Assembly: GCA_942491955.1 (NCBI GenBank) | Contig: CALOCV010000031.1 | Coordinates: 27,772-91,771, forward strand | DNA length: 64,000 bases | Source of the DNA: CALOCV01 sp942491955 | GTDB lineage: Bacteria; Chlamydiota; Chlamydiia; Chlamydiales; CALOCV01 | Direction of reading: 5' to 3' | Part shown: piece after piece, positions 29,789-38,357 of the stretch | How the letters are laid out: each line of letters begins with the position of its first letter | Position numbering within the stretch: the first letter of the stretch is position 1 | Position numbers and translations under genes: made by a program | The notes under the pieces: model-generated | The model's database searches: none | Seen by the model: the letters and a program-made list of their open reading frames with translations, nothing else | What the model was told of the DNA's origin: nothing

Positions 29789-30193
29789 TTATCGTTTGGA
29801 GAATTGGAATCGTTTACGAGCTCCAGCAAGACCGTATTTCTTCCGCTCTTTCTTCCGTGGATCGCGTGTCAAATACCCTTTGCTCTTAAAGGTAGGTTGA
29901 AGGTGCTCGATTCCTTGAACGAGAGCACGAGCAATTCCATGACGAACAGCAACGGTTTGTCCTTCAACACCGCCGCCATGAACACGGATGATCACATCAT
30001 ACCGCTCCAAACCTCCAGCGATGTCTAGAGGAGCTAACACGCATTCCTTCTGTACACCTAAAGGAAAATATTCGTCCAAATTACGTCCATTGATGTCGAA
30101 TTTTCCGCTCCCATTAGGGCGAATGCGCACAGAGGCAACAGCGGTTTTGCGGCGTCCAACAGCAACGAATTCTTCAATTTCTTTTTTATCCAT
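29789..30193 (-). CDS. rpsI: Ribosomal protein S9
   Basis: Small-subunit protein whose C-terminal tail reaches the P-site tRNA. The 134-residue protein has the family signature VHGGGVEGQTVAVRHGIARAL and the basic tail RDPRKKERKKYGLAGARKRF ending in FSKR. Start ATG at 30193, three bases after the stop of rplM; the rplM-rpsI pair is the usual bacterial order and is also seen in Chlamydia. Confidence 0.97.
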   Translation of the reverse strand: MDKKEIEEFVAVGRRKTAVASVRIRPNGSGKFDINGRNLDEYFPLGVQKECVLAPLDIAGGLERYDVIIRVHGGGVEGQTVAVRHGIARALVQGIEHLQPTFKSKGYLTRDPRKKERKKYGLAGARKRFQFSKR

Positions 30194-30196
30194 GAA

Positions 30197-30661
30197 TCAC
30201 CTAAATGTTAACGGAAATCGGTTTTTGTGCAGGAAGGTTATGGTTTTTTCACCGGCGAAAACACGGAGTCGTTTTCGCTGTTGTTTTCCAAGTCGTGACT
30301 TGGGAAGCATTCCATGAACAGCATGTTCAATGATATAACCAGGCTTACGGTCGCGCATCACGCGATAAGGAATTCGGCGGAGACCACTCATCGAACCGGT
30401 ATAGTAAATATATTCCTTTTCGGCCTCTTTGTTACCCGTCACGCGAATTTTTTCTGCATTGATCACCAAAACATGATCGCCACAATCGACGTGGGGAGTA
30501 AAGGTGGGTTTGTGTTTTCCGCGAATGATTTTTGCGATTTCAGAGCAGAGACGGCCCAGAGTTTTCCCTGTTGCATCGAGAAGATACCACTTGCGGTGAA
30601 TCTGCTCTTTTTTGAGTAAAAATGTCTTTTGCTCTTGTCGAGTTGTTTGCTTTTGTGTCAT
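30197..30661 (-). CDS. rplM: Ribosomal protein L13
   Basis: Large-subunit protein. Signature segments: KWYLLDATGKTLGRLCSEIA near residue 25, HVDCGDHVLVINAEKIRVTG, and HAVHGMLPKSRLGKQQRKRL near the end. I choose the ATG at 30659-30661 (MTQKQTT), which has a GAGG-type ribosome site upstream; the frame is open to an ATG at 30682, which is less likely. First gene of the rplM-rpsI operon. Confidence 0.95.
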   Translation of the reverse strand: MTQKQTTRQEQKTFLLKKEQIHRKWYLLDATGKTLGRLCSEIAKIIRGKHKPTFTPHVDCGDHVLVINAEKIRVTGNKEAEKEYIYYTGSMSGLRRIPYRVMRDRKPGYIIEHAVHGMLPKSRLGKQQRKRLRVFAGEKTITFLHKNRFPLTFR

Positions 30662-30853
30662 GAAGAGGACCTCATCTTTCAAGAATGCATGATTTTATCG
30701 TTTTTTCTCGATTTTTGCCAAGTATAAAATGAAAAATCATCAATATATCCGAAATGAGTCGCTTGAAATTTTATGCCGGTTGCAGGATAACGCGGACCTC
30801 TCTTATACTGAACCCCAGTTTTGACAGGTTTTAAGAAAGATAGGACTACCATT

Positions 30854-32185
30854 ATGCGGCAATTACAACAATATTACATTCGCACTTACGGCTGTCAAAT
30901 GAATGAAAATGATAGCGAAGTCATGGCAGGAATCCTCAATCGACGCGGCCTCATCCGCACCGAAGACGAAACTGAAGCCGATCTCCTCCTTTTTAATACG
31001 TGCTCGATCCGTGATCTTGCTGAGCGGAAAGTAATGGGCAAAATTGGAAAACTGGGCCGCTCCAAAAAAAAGGCGCTCATTGGTGTAACCGGATGTATGG
31101 CCAATGCAAAAAAAGAGAGTCTACTCGATAAACTTCCCCATATTGATTTCGTTCTGGGAACGAACAACATCCACGAACTCGACCCTATCCTCGACGAAGT
31201 GCTTGCCACAGGACAACAGGTCTCTCGTACCGATACCCAATTTACTTATGAGCTCGACTACCTAGGCGCTGCCCGTGGTGACGCCGTTAAAGCCTATGTC
31301 TCCATTATCCGCGGCTGTGACAAGTATTGTACCTATTGTGTCGTCCCCTACACTCGAGGTCCCGAGGTCTCCCGTTCACCAGAAAGCATCGTCGAAGAGT
31401 GCCACCATCTTGCCGACAAGGGTTATAAAGAGGTGATGCTGCTCGGCCAAAACGTCAATAGCTTTGGGAAGGATCAACCCGAATGGGGTTGCCTCTTTCA
31501 TGATCTTCTCTACCAAATCGATGCCATTCCCGGCATTGAACGCATCCGTTTTATGACAAGCCACCCCGTCGATATCACACGTAACTTGATGGAAGCTATC
31601 CGTGATCTCCCCTCTTTGTGTGAAATGGTCCATTTTCCCCTTCAAGCCGGATCGACACGCATTCTAAAAAAGATGCACCGCATCTACACTTTGGAACAGT
31701 ATCTGGAAAAAGTCGCTATGCTTCGTGAAATGATTCCCCATGTTGTTTTGGGAACCGATATCATCGTCGGCTTCCCAACGGAGACCGATGAAGAGTTTGA
31801 AGAGACCTATCGCCTTTTAAAAGAGCTCGAATATGGTGTCGCCTTCCTTTTCACCTATAGTCCGCGAAAAGGAACGCCTGCTATGCGCTGGAAAGATGAT
31901 ATTCCTGAAGAGGTAAAGCAAGAAAGGTTGCAACGTCTGATGGAATTGCAAGATGGCATCTATAAAAAACAGCGCGAAGCTATGCTCGGTTCAACGGTCG
32001 AGGTACTTGTTGAAAAAAGAAACGAACGCGATGGACAAGCTTTACTCAAAGGGCGAACGCGTTGCTGGAAAAAAGTCCTTTTCTCTGGAGACGACAATAT
32101 GGTAGGAACTCTGCAACAAGTTCAAGTCCACAGTTACCACCACCAAACGCTTTTTGGAGAACTCTCCATCGCGAGTGCCGCATAA
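30854..32185 (+). CDS. miaB: tRNA-2-methylthio-N6-dimethylallyladenosine synthase
   Basis: Radical-SAM methylthiotransferase that adds a methylthio group to i6A37 of tRNAs reading codons that start with U. The N-terminal UPF0004 domain has YIRTYGCQMNENDSE with the first auxiliary-cluster cysteine, LLFNTCSIR and GVTGCMA with the others. The radical-SAM motif CxxxCxxC is GCDKYCTYCVVPYTRG near residue 150, and a C-terminal TRAM domain ends ELSIASAA. The frame opens at 30821, but the ATG at 30854 has AGGA nine bases upstream and gives a normal N-terminus. The stop codon directly abuts the GTG of ahcY. Confidence 0.95.
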   Translation: MRQLQQYYIRTYGCQMNENDSEVMAGILNRRGLIRTEDETEADLLLFNTCSIRDLAERKVMGKIGKLGRSKKKALIGVTGCMANAKKESLLDKLPHIDFVLGTNNIHELDPILDEVLATGQQVSRTDTQFTYELDYLGAARGDAVKAYVSIIRGCDKYCTYCVVPYTRGPEVSRSPESIVEECHHLADKGYKEVMLLGQNVNSFGKDQPEWGCLFHDLLYQIDAIPGIERIRFMTSHPVDITRNLMEAIRDLPSLCEMVHFPLQAGSTRILKKMHRIYTLEQYLEKVAMLREMIPHVVLGTDIIVGFPTETDEEFEETYRLLKELEYGVAFLFTYSPRKGTPAMRWKDDIPEEVKQERLQRLMELQDGIYKKQREAMLGSTVEVLVEKRNERDGQALLKGRTRCWKKVLFSGDDNMVGTLQQVQVHSYHHQTLFGELSIASAA

Positions 32186-33457
32186 GTGGAACAGAAAGCT
32201 TGCGAATACCGCCTCCGTCCCGCGCTATCTCTCTCTTCGGTTGAAGGAAAACAGCTCGTTGAACAAGGGAGAAAGGAGGTCCTTCTCGCAGAGCAACAGA
32301 TGCCGGGTCTCATGGCTCTTCGGGAAAAATGGAAATCGGAACGCCCCCTTAAGGGAGCTCGCATTGCAGGATGTCTGCATATGACGATTCAGGCTGCCGT
32401 TTTGATCGAAACTCTTTGCGCTTTAGGCGCCTCTGTACGTTGGTCTTCTTGTAATATTCTTTCCACACAAGACCATGCAGCAGCTTATATTGCATCAAAG
32501 GGAATTCCCGTTTTTGCATGGAAAGGGATGACGGGAAAAGAGTATTTCGAATGCATCGACAAAACGTTATATTTTGATTCAAAGCCGTTGAATATGATTG
32601 TGGATGATGGGGGCGATCTTACCCGTTGTATCTATGAAGAGCATCCTGACCTCATCCCCTCATTACAAGGAATTAGCGAAGAAACAACAACGGGAGCCCA
32701 ACAACTCTATCACTGGGAAAAAAAAGGTATTTTGCAAACCGCATGCATCGACGTCAATGCATCTAAAACAAAATTTCTTTTTGATAATACGTATGGATGC
32801 CGAGAATCCCTTCTCGATGGAATTCGACGAGCGACCGATGTAATGATTGGAGGAAAAACGGCAGTTGTTGCCGGTTATGGAGCGGTAGGGAAAGGGTGTT
32901 GCCAAGCATTTCGCGGAGCAGGATGTCAGGTATGGGTCACCGAAATTGATCCCATTGCGGCTCTGCAGGCAGCAATGGAGGGGTACCGTGTCGTTACAAT
33001 GGAAGAAGCGGCCCCACTAGCCGATGTCTTTGTTACTGCAACCGGAGCTAGTGACATCATCACGGCTCATCATATGGAAGCAATGAAGGATGGAGCCATT
33101 CTTGCCAATATCGGTCATTTTGACTGTGAAATCGCTGTTTGCGATTTGTATGAACATCGACAATGGGAACACACTTCTATACACGAAACTCTCGACCAAT
33201 TCACCCACAAAGAGACAAAAAAGCGCCTTCTTCTCCTCGCTCAAGGACGGCTGGTCAATCTCGGATGCGCAACAGGTCACCCCTCTTTTATCATGTCTCT
33301 CTCTTTTTGCAATCAAGTATTGGCACAAATGGAGCTCTGGTGTCATTCCGAATGCTATGATGTAGGAGTACATACCCTGCCTCTTACTCTCGATAAGGAG
33401 ATTGCCTCTCTACATCTTCCCGCTCTAAACGCTCACCTCACGGAATCCGCCCTTTAG
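32186..33457 (+). CDS. ahcY: S-adenosylhomocysteine hydrolase
   Basis: Converts S-adenosylhomocysteine to adenosine and homocysteine, relieving product inhibition of SAM-dependent methyltransferases; MiaB upstream also consumes SAM. Motifs: GARIAGCLHMTIQAAVLIET near residue 55, EETTTGAQQLY near 165, the NAD-binding AGYGAVGKGCC near 235, ANIGHFDCEI near 310 and VNLGCATGHPSFIMS near 355. GTG start immediately after the miaB stop. The protein ends at LNAHLTESAL (423 residues) without the C-terminal KPDHYRY tail whose Lys/Tyr reach into the neighbour's NAD site in longer enzymes; short bacterial and archaeal forms also lack it. Confidence 0.93.
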   Translation: MEQKACEYRLRPALSLSSVEGKQLVEQGRKEVLLAEQQMPGLMALREKWKSERPLKGARIAGCLHMTIQAAVLIETLCALGASVRWSSCNILSTQDHAAAYIASKGIPVFAWKGMTGKEYFECIDKTLYFDSKPLNMIVDDGGDLTRCIYEEHPDLIPSLQGISEETTTGAQQLYHWEKKGILQTACIDVNASKTKFLFDNTYGCRESLLDGIRRATDVMIGGKTAVVAGYGAVGKGCCQAFRGAGCQVWVTEIDPIAALQAAMEGYRVVTMEEAAPLADVFVTATGASDIITAHHMEAMKDGAILANIGHFDCEIAVCDLYEHRQWEHTSIHETLDQFTHKETKKRLLLLAQGRLVNLGCATGHPSFIMSLSFCNQVLAQMELWCHSECYDVGVHTLPLTLDKEIASLHLPALNAHLTESAL

Positions 33458-33514
33458 TCATGTACTAACACTACAGTTCCCTAGGGGGCCGATCTCTTGA
33501 AAATGGGAAATTTA

Positions 33515-33677
33515 GAACCTGTCTTCATACTTGAAATGAGCTAAATTCGGATTCTTTTCCTCCAGGAGACGACAAAAATTTGCGGGTCATATTTTTTAAT
33601 ATTACCCGCACATTTTTGTCGTCTCCTGGAGAGAAAATAATTTCGAATTTAGCCATTTGAAGTGTGAAGACAGGTTC
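33515..33677. repeat. Element A, intact copy (163-bp inverted-repeat element)
   Basis: Starts GAACCTGTCTTCATACTTGA and ends with the near-perfect inverse; TTA on both sides is the target duplication. The centre contains a second inverted repeat (CTCCAGGAGACGACAAAAAT and inverse), so the single strand would form one long hairpin. Non-coding. The first eight bases GAACCTGT are shared with the IS5-derived composites, suggesting the same transposase mobilises both. Confidence 0.8.
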
Positions 33678-33683
33678 TTAAAG

Positions 33684-33958
33684 AACCTCAACGATGGAAC
33701 CGATATTATTATGACTCATTAAAAAAAACCGAACGTTCGCTCATTTCTGACAAAACGTTCGGTGAAGTGCCCAAAGCCGGAGCGTTCTCGAACCAATTTC
33801 TCGAGGGAATGAAGCAACTTTATGAGTTAGAGCCTTTTATAAAGGTCAAACCCTACCTCACAAATCAATGGGAAAAGAACAACAGTAAGATCAAAGAGCT
33901 TCTTAGCTGTTACAGCTACTCATTTTTGCCTTCTTTTCTACCTCCTCTACAGAAATAG
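33684..33958 (+). pseudogene. 3' remnant of an unrecognised gene
   Basis: An open frame with no start codon close to the element junction encodes about 91 residues: EPQRWNRYYYDSLKKTERSL, FSNQFLEGMKQLYELEPFIK, and a hydrophobic end. It begins directly at the right end of element A, so the 5' part was probably lost through the insertion. A GTG at 33767 could allow 63 codons but no ribosome site is convincing. Family not recognised. Confidence 0.4.
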
Positions 33959-34042
33959 AACTTTAGCTGAGGGGGTTTCTAAGAACCTGTTTAAAATCTT
34001 TTTAAAAGAAGAACTACAAATGCTAAGACTACCATAGTTAAG

Positions 34043-34549
34043 CTAGTATTTAGCTTTCTTCACAGTTTTTCCATAATCTTCTACACTTTTCAAGCCAGCT
34101 AAAAGAACGTTCCACAACCCATCTTTGGGAATCACTTTAAAAGTATGCAATTCATTTCTCTTGGCTATTTCTACTGGACAACCCAATATCTCTTGAATAC
34201 CATCTGAAAATGGTTCTCCAGAGTATCCTCCATCAGCTAAAACGTTTTTTACTTCAGATAAAAAACTCTTCTTCAATGAACATGCTTCTAGCGCTCCTTT
34301 CCTATCTGTAATATTTGCTGTAGTTATATGAATTGCATGAGGTAATCCTTGGGTGTCTACAGCGATGTGTCGTTTTATCCCTGAAATTTTTTTTCCTGCA
34401 TCATACCCTTTACTCTCAGCTGTATCGGTATTTTTAACGCTTTGCGCATCAATTATTATAAAACTGGTTTTTCTTTCCGACCATTGTTTTGTCGGACCTC
34501 TCCAACCATTCTCAGCAATAAAAACTACCACAGAGCCCACAGAGAGCAC
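34043..34549 (-). pseudogene. IS5/IS427-type transposase, C-terminal part, broken
   Basis: DDE transposase region with DAQSVKNTD (first Asp), the second Asp in VLADGGYSGE, then a frame change after FKVIPK. Compared with the 39-kb copy, a run of four T (plus strand) is three here and five in the 22-kb copy, so neither reaches the WVVERSFSWLEKCRRLWKN end that holds the catalytic Glu. The first ~12 codons come from the CACAGAG repeat and are not transposase. Confidence 0.75.
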
Positions 34550-34559
34550 AGAGAGAGGG

Positions 34560-34781
34560 TTATATTTTCATTCGACGAATGCCTTCTACCAATCGTTTCA
34601 CATTAAAATTGATCAGCAATCCTCGAGCACAAGTTCCATAGAGCTTTAAATAAGATAGTCGTTGTGCTTCGTGTATTAGAGCTATTCCATTCACAGATTT
34701 AATTTCTATAATTACCTGATCCTCTACAACTTCTTCAGACATGTCTGGATGCACTATAATGGTCCCCAAAAACTGGACCAC
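34560..34781 (-). pseudogene. Truncated GxxExxY-family gene, copy 3
   Basis: Same C-terminal half-protein as the other copies (MSEEVVEDQVIIEIKSVNGI to VEGIRRMKI). Its upstream extension to 34781 is read from the inserted IS3 end and is spurious. Flanking CACAGAG repeats are present at 34520-34556 and, beyond the IS3 element, at 36113-36145. Confidence 0.65.
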
Positions 34782-34819
34782 CCGCTAAGCTTATAGCCAT
34801 TTAGAAATGGAGAAATTGA

Positions 34820-35134
34820 ATGGCCAATATTCGAAAAAAACATTCACCAGAGTTCAAGCTCAGGGCTGTCCTTGAAATACTCAAAGGCGATAAAACTGCT
34901 TCACAGCTGGGCGGTGAGCTAGGAGTACATCCGATGATGCTCTCCAACTGGAAAAAGCACTTCCTTGAGCATGGGCCAGAAATTTTTGAAAAGAGTGCGA
35001 GGAGCTTACGCCAAAGCCAACATCAAAAGCAAGAAGAGGAGTTGTTTGAGCAGATAGGACGACTCAAAATGGAAAATGAGTGGCTCAAAAAAAATTCAAA
35101 GCAACAGCCTAGAAGAAAGGCGCACTGCGTTTGA
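34820..35134 (+). CDS. IS3-family transposase OrfA
   Basis: 104 residues with the helix-turn-helix of IS3 OrfA: KKHSPEFKLRAVLEILKGDK, then HPMMLSNWKKHFLEHGPEIF, followed by a leucine-zipper-like segment EEELFEQIGRLKMENEWLKK. Frame intact. It overlaps the start of OrfB by about 60 bases in the arrangement typical of programmed -1 frameshifting. Confidence 0.85.
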   Translation: MANIRKKHSPEFKLRAVLEILKGDKTASQLGGELGVHPMMLSNWKKHFLEHGPEIFEKSARSLRQSQHQKQEEELFEQIGRLKMENEWLKKNSKQQPRRKAHCV

Positions 35135-35934
35135 ATGGGATAAGCTAAGTTACTCCTACAGAAAGCAATGCGCCCTTTTGGGAATCAACCGATCAAGTTT
35201 GTACTATGAGCCGAAGTCGGTAGGCCAGGAAGAGGTCGAATTGATGCACTTGATTGACGAGATTTATACAAAGCACCCGTATTATGGACGGAGGCGAATC
35301 AAAGCGGTTTTGGAGAGGAATGGGTATGAACAAGGAGAAAAAAGATTCGAAATACGATGAGAAAAATGGGATTAGAAGCGATCTATCCAAAGAGAAATTT
35401 GAGTCAGGGGAAAAAGGAGCATAAGAAATATCCCTATTTACTTAGGGAGAAGAAGATAGAAAGACCTGACCAAGTGTGGGCAGCAGACATCACCTATATC
35501 CGGCTCGTAGGGGGATTTGGATATTTGTTTGCGATAATAGATTGGTACAGTAGGTATGTGATTGAATGGGAATTATCGAATTTATTGGATACTGAGTTTT
35601 GTTTAAGAGCGTTGAGCAGAGGGTTCGAGAGAAAGCGTCCCGAGATTTTTAATACAGACCAAGGGGTGCAACTTACAAGTAGAGTGTTTACAGAAAGGCT
35701 GGAAGAAGAGGGGGTACAAATCAGCATGGATGGGAAAGGAGGGCTTTAGACAATGTAATGGTGGAAAGGCTGTGGAGAAGTGTAAAATACGAAGTAGTGT
35801 TTCCGAATGGATATGAGATGCTGTAGGAAGAGAAGAGAGGGCTATAAGAATATTTTGGATACTACAATGAGGAGAGGCCTCATCAGGGGCTAGGGATACA
35901 AGACACCCGGAGAGGTGTACAACAAAAAATTTAA
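35076..35934 (+). pseudogene. IS3-family transposase OrfB, multiply broken
   Basis: rve integrase-type transposase. HTH_21 region HPYYGRRRIKAVLERNGYEQ; first catalytic Asp in WAADITYIRL, second in FNTDQGVQLTS, Glu in VERLWRSVKYE. The frame breaks at an A-run near 35336-35343 (GEKKIRNTMRKMGLEA when repaired), at 35740-35747 where one base is missing in the KGRALDNV region, and there are two in-frame stops before the conserved YYNEERPHQGLG end. Clearly inactive. Confidence 0.82.
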
Positions 35935-36223
35935 TTAACCCCCCTCCCCCTCCCCCATGGGGGAGGGAGGGGGGTGACCCCTTCGGGGCAAGAACCTTTT
36001 TACACAAAGGGAACTACAATGGAGAAAACAATAACAACCGCTATAAGCTTAATTTTCTCGGTTTTTGGTCTTGACAAAGGGCCCACCTCACACTAAACAA
36101 TCTATATGTCCTCCCTCTGTGTTCTCTGTGGGCTCTGTGGTAGTTTATTTTCTAAAAACTCGTTCAAAACTGTTTTACGAATAAAACGACAAAAGCAAGG
36201 ATGACCATATGTAAACTGGTTTT

Positions 36224-36361
36224 TCAAACATATGAAATGCCACAAATTACATCATATAAGTCGACCGCTCTAGGACGTGTTTTTTTTCTTGCAGATTCCA
36301 GAAGAGGTTTAATTTTGTTAAACTGTTCACGATCCATATCGCTAGGATAGCAATGGGGCAT
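36224..36361 (-). pseudogene. IS5-family transposase N-terminal fragment, second copy
   Basis: Same 45-codon frame as at 22946-23083 (MPHCYPSDMDREQFNKIKPL...), ending in the same TGA. Lies at the outer end of composite copy 3. Confidence 0.7.
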
Positions 36362-36568
36362 AAAATACCTACAATTGTCTTGGAAAATAATTGTTTATAC
36401 AGGATTAGAAAGATTTTAAACAGGTTCTAAGGGGGAGTTAAGAGTCCGTTAAAAGACTTCATTGTATCACCATTTTGAGTAATTTACAGGCGATTATAGC
36501 TAACTTCTTTCAATTTGTCATTATGAATCAGTAGGTTGTGCCTTGCAAAATGAAATGAATCAATAAGT

Positions 36569-36588
36569 ATGACATAATTTTATGTCAT
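36569..36588. promoter_or_regulatory. Palindromic operator candidate for the hip-like operon
   Basis: ATGACATAATTTTATGTCAT: nine-base arms around a two-base centre, about 35 bases upstream of the -35 box. The half-site TGAC/GTCA recurs in ATGACTCAT (36596) and in GTCAATCACATATTGAC (36611-36627), which overlaps the -35. Autoregulation by the HTH-containing partner is the likely reason. Confidence 0.6.
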
Positions 36589-36622
36589 GATTATTATGAC
36601 TCATTTTTGTGTCAATCACATA

Positions 36623-36651
36623 TTGACTCAAAAATACGTCATATTTACAAT
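36623..36651 (+). promoter_or_regulatory. Sigma-70-type promoter of the hip-like operon
   Basis: TTGACT at 36623-36628 and TACAAT at 36646-36651 separated by exactly 17 bases. Fifteen bases further lies the GTG start, preceded by AGAAGGAAAG. The inverted repeat GTCAAT-N5-ATTGAC covers the -35 box. The remaining sequence 36428-36568 contains no gene. Confidence 0.7.
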
Positions 36652-36665
36652 AGAAGGAAAGTGGG

Positions 36666-37571
36666 GTGCTTATGCATACGTCTTGCTGTAAATGTTTTGA
36701 GAAATTGGCCCTTAAAAATTCATGGTATGGATTACATGAAAACTGTTTTAAAGATTGGTTTAGCTTGCCGAGCGTAAGTCATTTTTTAGATCTTGTTGCT
36801 AGGTCTCAGTCTCAAGCCCCCCAAGAAAATCAGATGGCAAACATCAGTTTCTTTAACGGAGCCTACCGTAAATATTCTGCGCGTCTTGGCGAATCCAGTT
36901 TCATGCTTAAAGTCCAACAGAAGGAATATCTAGAACTTCCGGCAACAGAATATTTATGCAATCAGATTTATGAATCCTTAGCTATAGAGATCCCGAATTA
37001 TTACCTTATTCGATTTCCAAAAGATCAGTTTTGTTTTGCAACTAAAAATTTTATGTCCGAGTTAATTGCTTCCGATCTCGTTCATATTTATCATTTTGTG
37101 AAGAATGAAAAAAATCACGATTGTGAAAGTCTTGTTACCATTATTGGGGAACAGACAGGAAGACGGGTTGAACAAGAAAGATTTGTATATCTCACTTTAG
37201 CTGACAGCCTGATTGGAAATCATGATCGACATGGTCGTAATATAGGTTTCATTCAATCACCTAAAGGAATGCAATTAGCTCCTTTTTATGATAATCCTTC
37301 GGCATTAGCCCTAGAGGAACATTCCATGCTGGGAGCGGACCTACAACCACGAGGTTCAATTTATACTAAGGAAACAGATAAACCGACAATGAAAGATTAT
37401 GTTCGGGAATGGAAACGTTTAGGTTTTGGTGATATTGTGGATCGCTTCCGTAAACAGCATTCCTTGGAAAAACTTCAGAGTTTGGTAGAAAACAGTTATA
37501 TAAGCGAAAAAAGGCAAAAGGCTCTTTTGCGGCTCATTTTTAAACGAAGTGAGGAATTATGCGAAATTTAA
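36666..37571 (+). CDS. HipA-type serine/threonine kinase (HipT-like)
   Basis: HipA C-terminal kinase domain without the HipA N-subdomain. A cysteine/histidine patch opens the protein (CCKCFEKL...GLHENCFKDWF), as in several HipA-like kinases. The loop MANISFFNGAYRKYSARL corresponds to the Gly-rich loop region with possible autophosphorylation serines. Catalytic motif HDRHGRNIGF at about residues 188-197, and the metal-binding DN in PFYDNPSA near 210. 301 residues; GTG start at 36666 (or ATG 36672) behind AGGAAAG. In known HipA/HipT toxins the target is an aminoacyl-tRNA synthetase; the target here is unknown. Overlaps the next gene by 13 bases. Confidence 0.85.
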   Translation: MLMHTSCCKCFEKLALKNSWYGLHENCFKDWFSLPSVSHFLDLVARSQSQAPQENQMANISFFNGAYRKYSARLGESSFMLKVQQKEYLELPATEYLCNQIYESLAIEIPNYYLIRFPKDQFCFATKNFMSELIASDLVHIYHFVKNEKNHDCESLVTIIGEQTGRRVEQERFVYLTLADSLIGNHDRHGRNIGFIQSPKGMQLAPFYDNPSALALEEHSMLGADLQPRGSIYTKETDKPTMKDYVREWKRLGFGDIVDRFRKQHSLEKLQSLVENSYISEKRQKALLRLIFKRSEELCEI

Positions 37572-38182
37572 AAATCATTGGTGTGGACATATTTTTAGAA
37601 AAACGCAGGACTAGGCTACATGTAGGAATATTAAAAAGAGAGAACGAAAAACTAGTTTTTACATATGACGAAAATTACTTTAAAGCTAAAAATATCATCC
37701 CACTTGGTCCCGAATTTCCACTAACTCAAAGAGAGTTTTCAACAGAAAAGCTTTTTCCATCATTTGAAGATCGTATCCCCTCTCTTCAAAATCCAGCTTA
37801 TCCTGAATATTGTTCAGCAATGGGAATCGATCTTAAAGAACGAGATCCTATTATTCTTTTGTCTACAATTGGTAGGAAAGGGCCTTCCTCCTTTATTTTT
37901 TATCCCATTTTTGAACGGAAAGTAACAACTGAAGATGTCATTAAGTTTAGAGAATCACTAGGCTTAACTACCCGTGAATTTTCAGCAGTTTTTGAGTTTT
38001 CACAGTCATCATTAAATGCGTTAGAAAGAAATCGCATTTTAGGAAGCGAAATTTTAAAACGTTTAGAAATTATTCTTAACTTTCCTGATGTTGCTTTAGA
38101 TTTTTTACTAGTCAACGGTGGTCATTTGATTCACAAAAAATGGATTAAAGCAACCAATAAGCTAAAAGAACAACAAAAATAA
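37559..38182 (+). CDS. HipS-like domain fused to an HTH (HipB-like) domain
   Basis: 207 residues in two parts. Residues 1-115 match the HipA N-terminal (couple_hipA) domain: FTYDENYFKAKNIIPLGPEF, FPSFEDRIPSLQNPAYPEY, TIGRKGPSSFIF. Residues ~120-190 form an XRE-type helix-turn-helix (FRESLGLTTREFSAVFEFSQ, LNALERNRILGSEILKRLEI). In HipBST systems these two units are separate proteins (HipS antitoxin and HipB repressor) and precede the kinase; here they are one protein and follow it. The 13-base overlap couples their translation. A role as antitoxin and repressor is inferred. Confidence 0.8.
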   Translation: MRNLKIIGVDIFLEKRRTRLHVGILKRENEKLVFTYDENYFKAKNIIPLGPEFPLTQREFSTEKLFPSFEDRIPSLQNPAYPEYCSAMGIDLKERDPIILLSTIGRKGPSSFIFYPIFERKVTTEDVIKFRESLGLTTREFSAVFEFSQSSLNALERNRILGSEILKRLEIILNFPDVALDFLLVNGGHLIHKKWIKATNKLKEQQK

Positions 38183-38192
38183 AAAATGTAAA

Positions 38193-38357
38193 ATGCCTGA
38201 TAAAACAGACGAAAAACAGGGAAAATTTCAAAAAGGGAAGTCTGGTAATCCTCTTGGGAGGCCGAGGGGAATTAGGAACAAAGCTACCTTGTTGGCAGAA
38301 GCTCTTGCCGAAAACAGCGGTCATTTACACACGAGTATCAACCGAAGAGCAGGCTGA
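38193..38357 (+). pseudogene. 5' fragment of a DUF5681 gene overlapping the recombinase start
   Basis: 54 residues: MPDKTDEKQGKFQKGKSGNP then LGRPRGIRNKATLLAEALAE, the typical start of DUF5681 proteins found near phage and conjugative genes. The frame then runs out of frame through the first codons of the recombinase and stops at 38357. A deletion probably fused the two genes, leaving the recombinase without its own leader. Confidence 0.6.

Larger units (their letters stand above)
34757..36090 (+). mobile_element. IS3-family insertion sequence, decayed
   Basis: Inserted into the GxxExxY flank: CACTA lies on both sides (34752-34756 and 36091-36095) and removal with one CACTA restores the sequence seen at 22810-22825. 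Encodes an OrfA and a disrupted OrfB. The right end is ...CCCACCTCA; both ends share AAGCTTATAGC internally. A GC-rich palindromic patch (35938-35990, CCCCATGGGG and ACCCCTTCGGGGC) follows the transposase end. The presence of several frame breaks means it can no longer move by itself. Confidence 0.82.
33983..36427 (-). mobile_element. IS5-derived composite with GxxExxY, copy 3, itself interrupted by an IS3 element
   Basis: Ends GAACCTGTTTAAAATC in inverted orientation, TAA on both sides. On the minus strand: transposase N-terminal fragment (36361-36224), CACAGAG repeat, truncated GxxExxY gene, second CACAGAG repeat, and then the transposase body starting at ENGWRGPTKQWSERKTSF. Here the GxxExxY unit is joined directly to the transposase body, without the extra internal IS end seen in copies 2 and 4, so this copy probably preserves the older structure: a GxxExxY unit inserted within an IS5 transposase gene. 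An IS3 element lies inside the GxxExxY flank. Confidence 0.82.

Noticed and set aside
36569..36588. ATGACATAATTTTATGTCAT as a terminator or att site
   Set aside because: AT-rich short palindrome just upstream of a near-consensus promoter; operator is the better reading.
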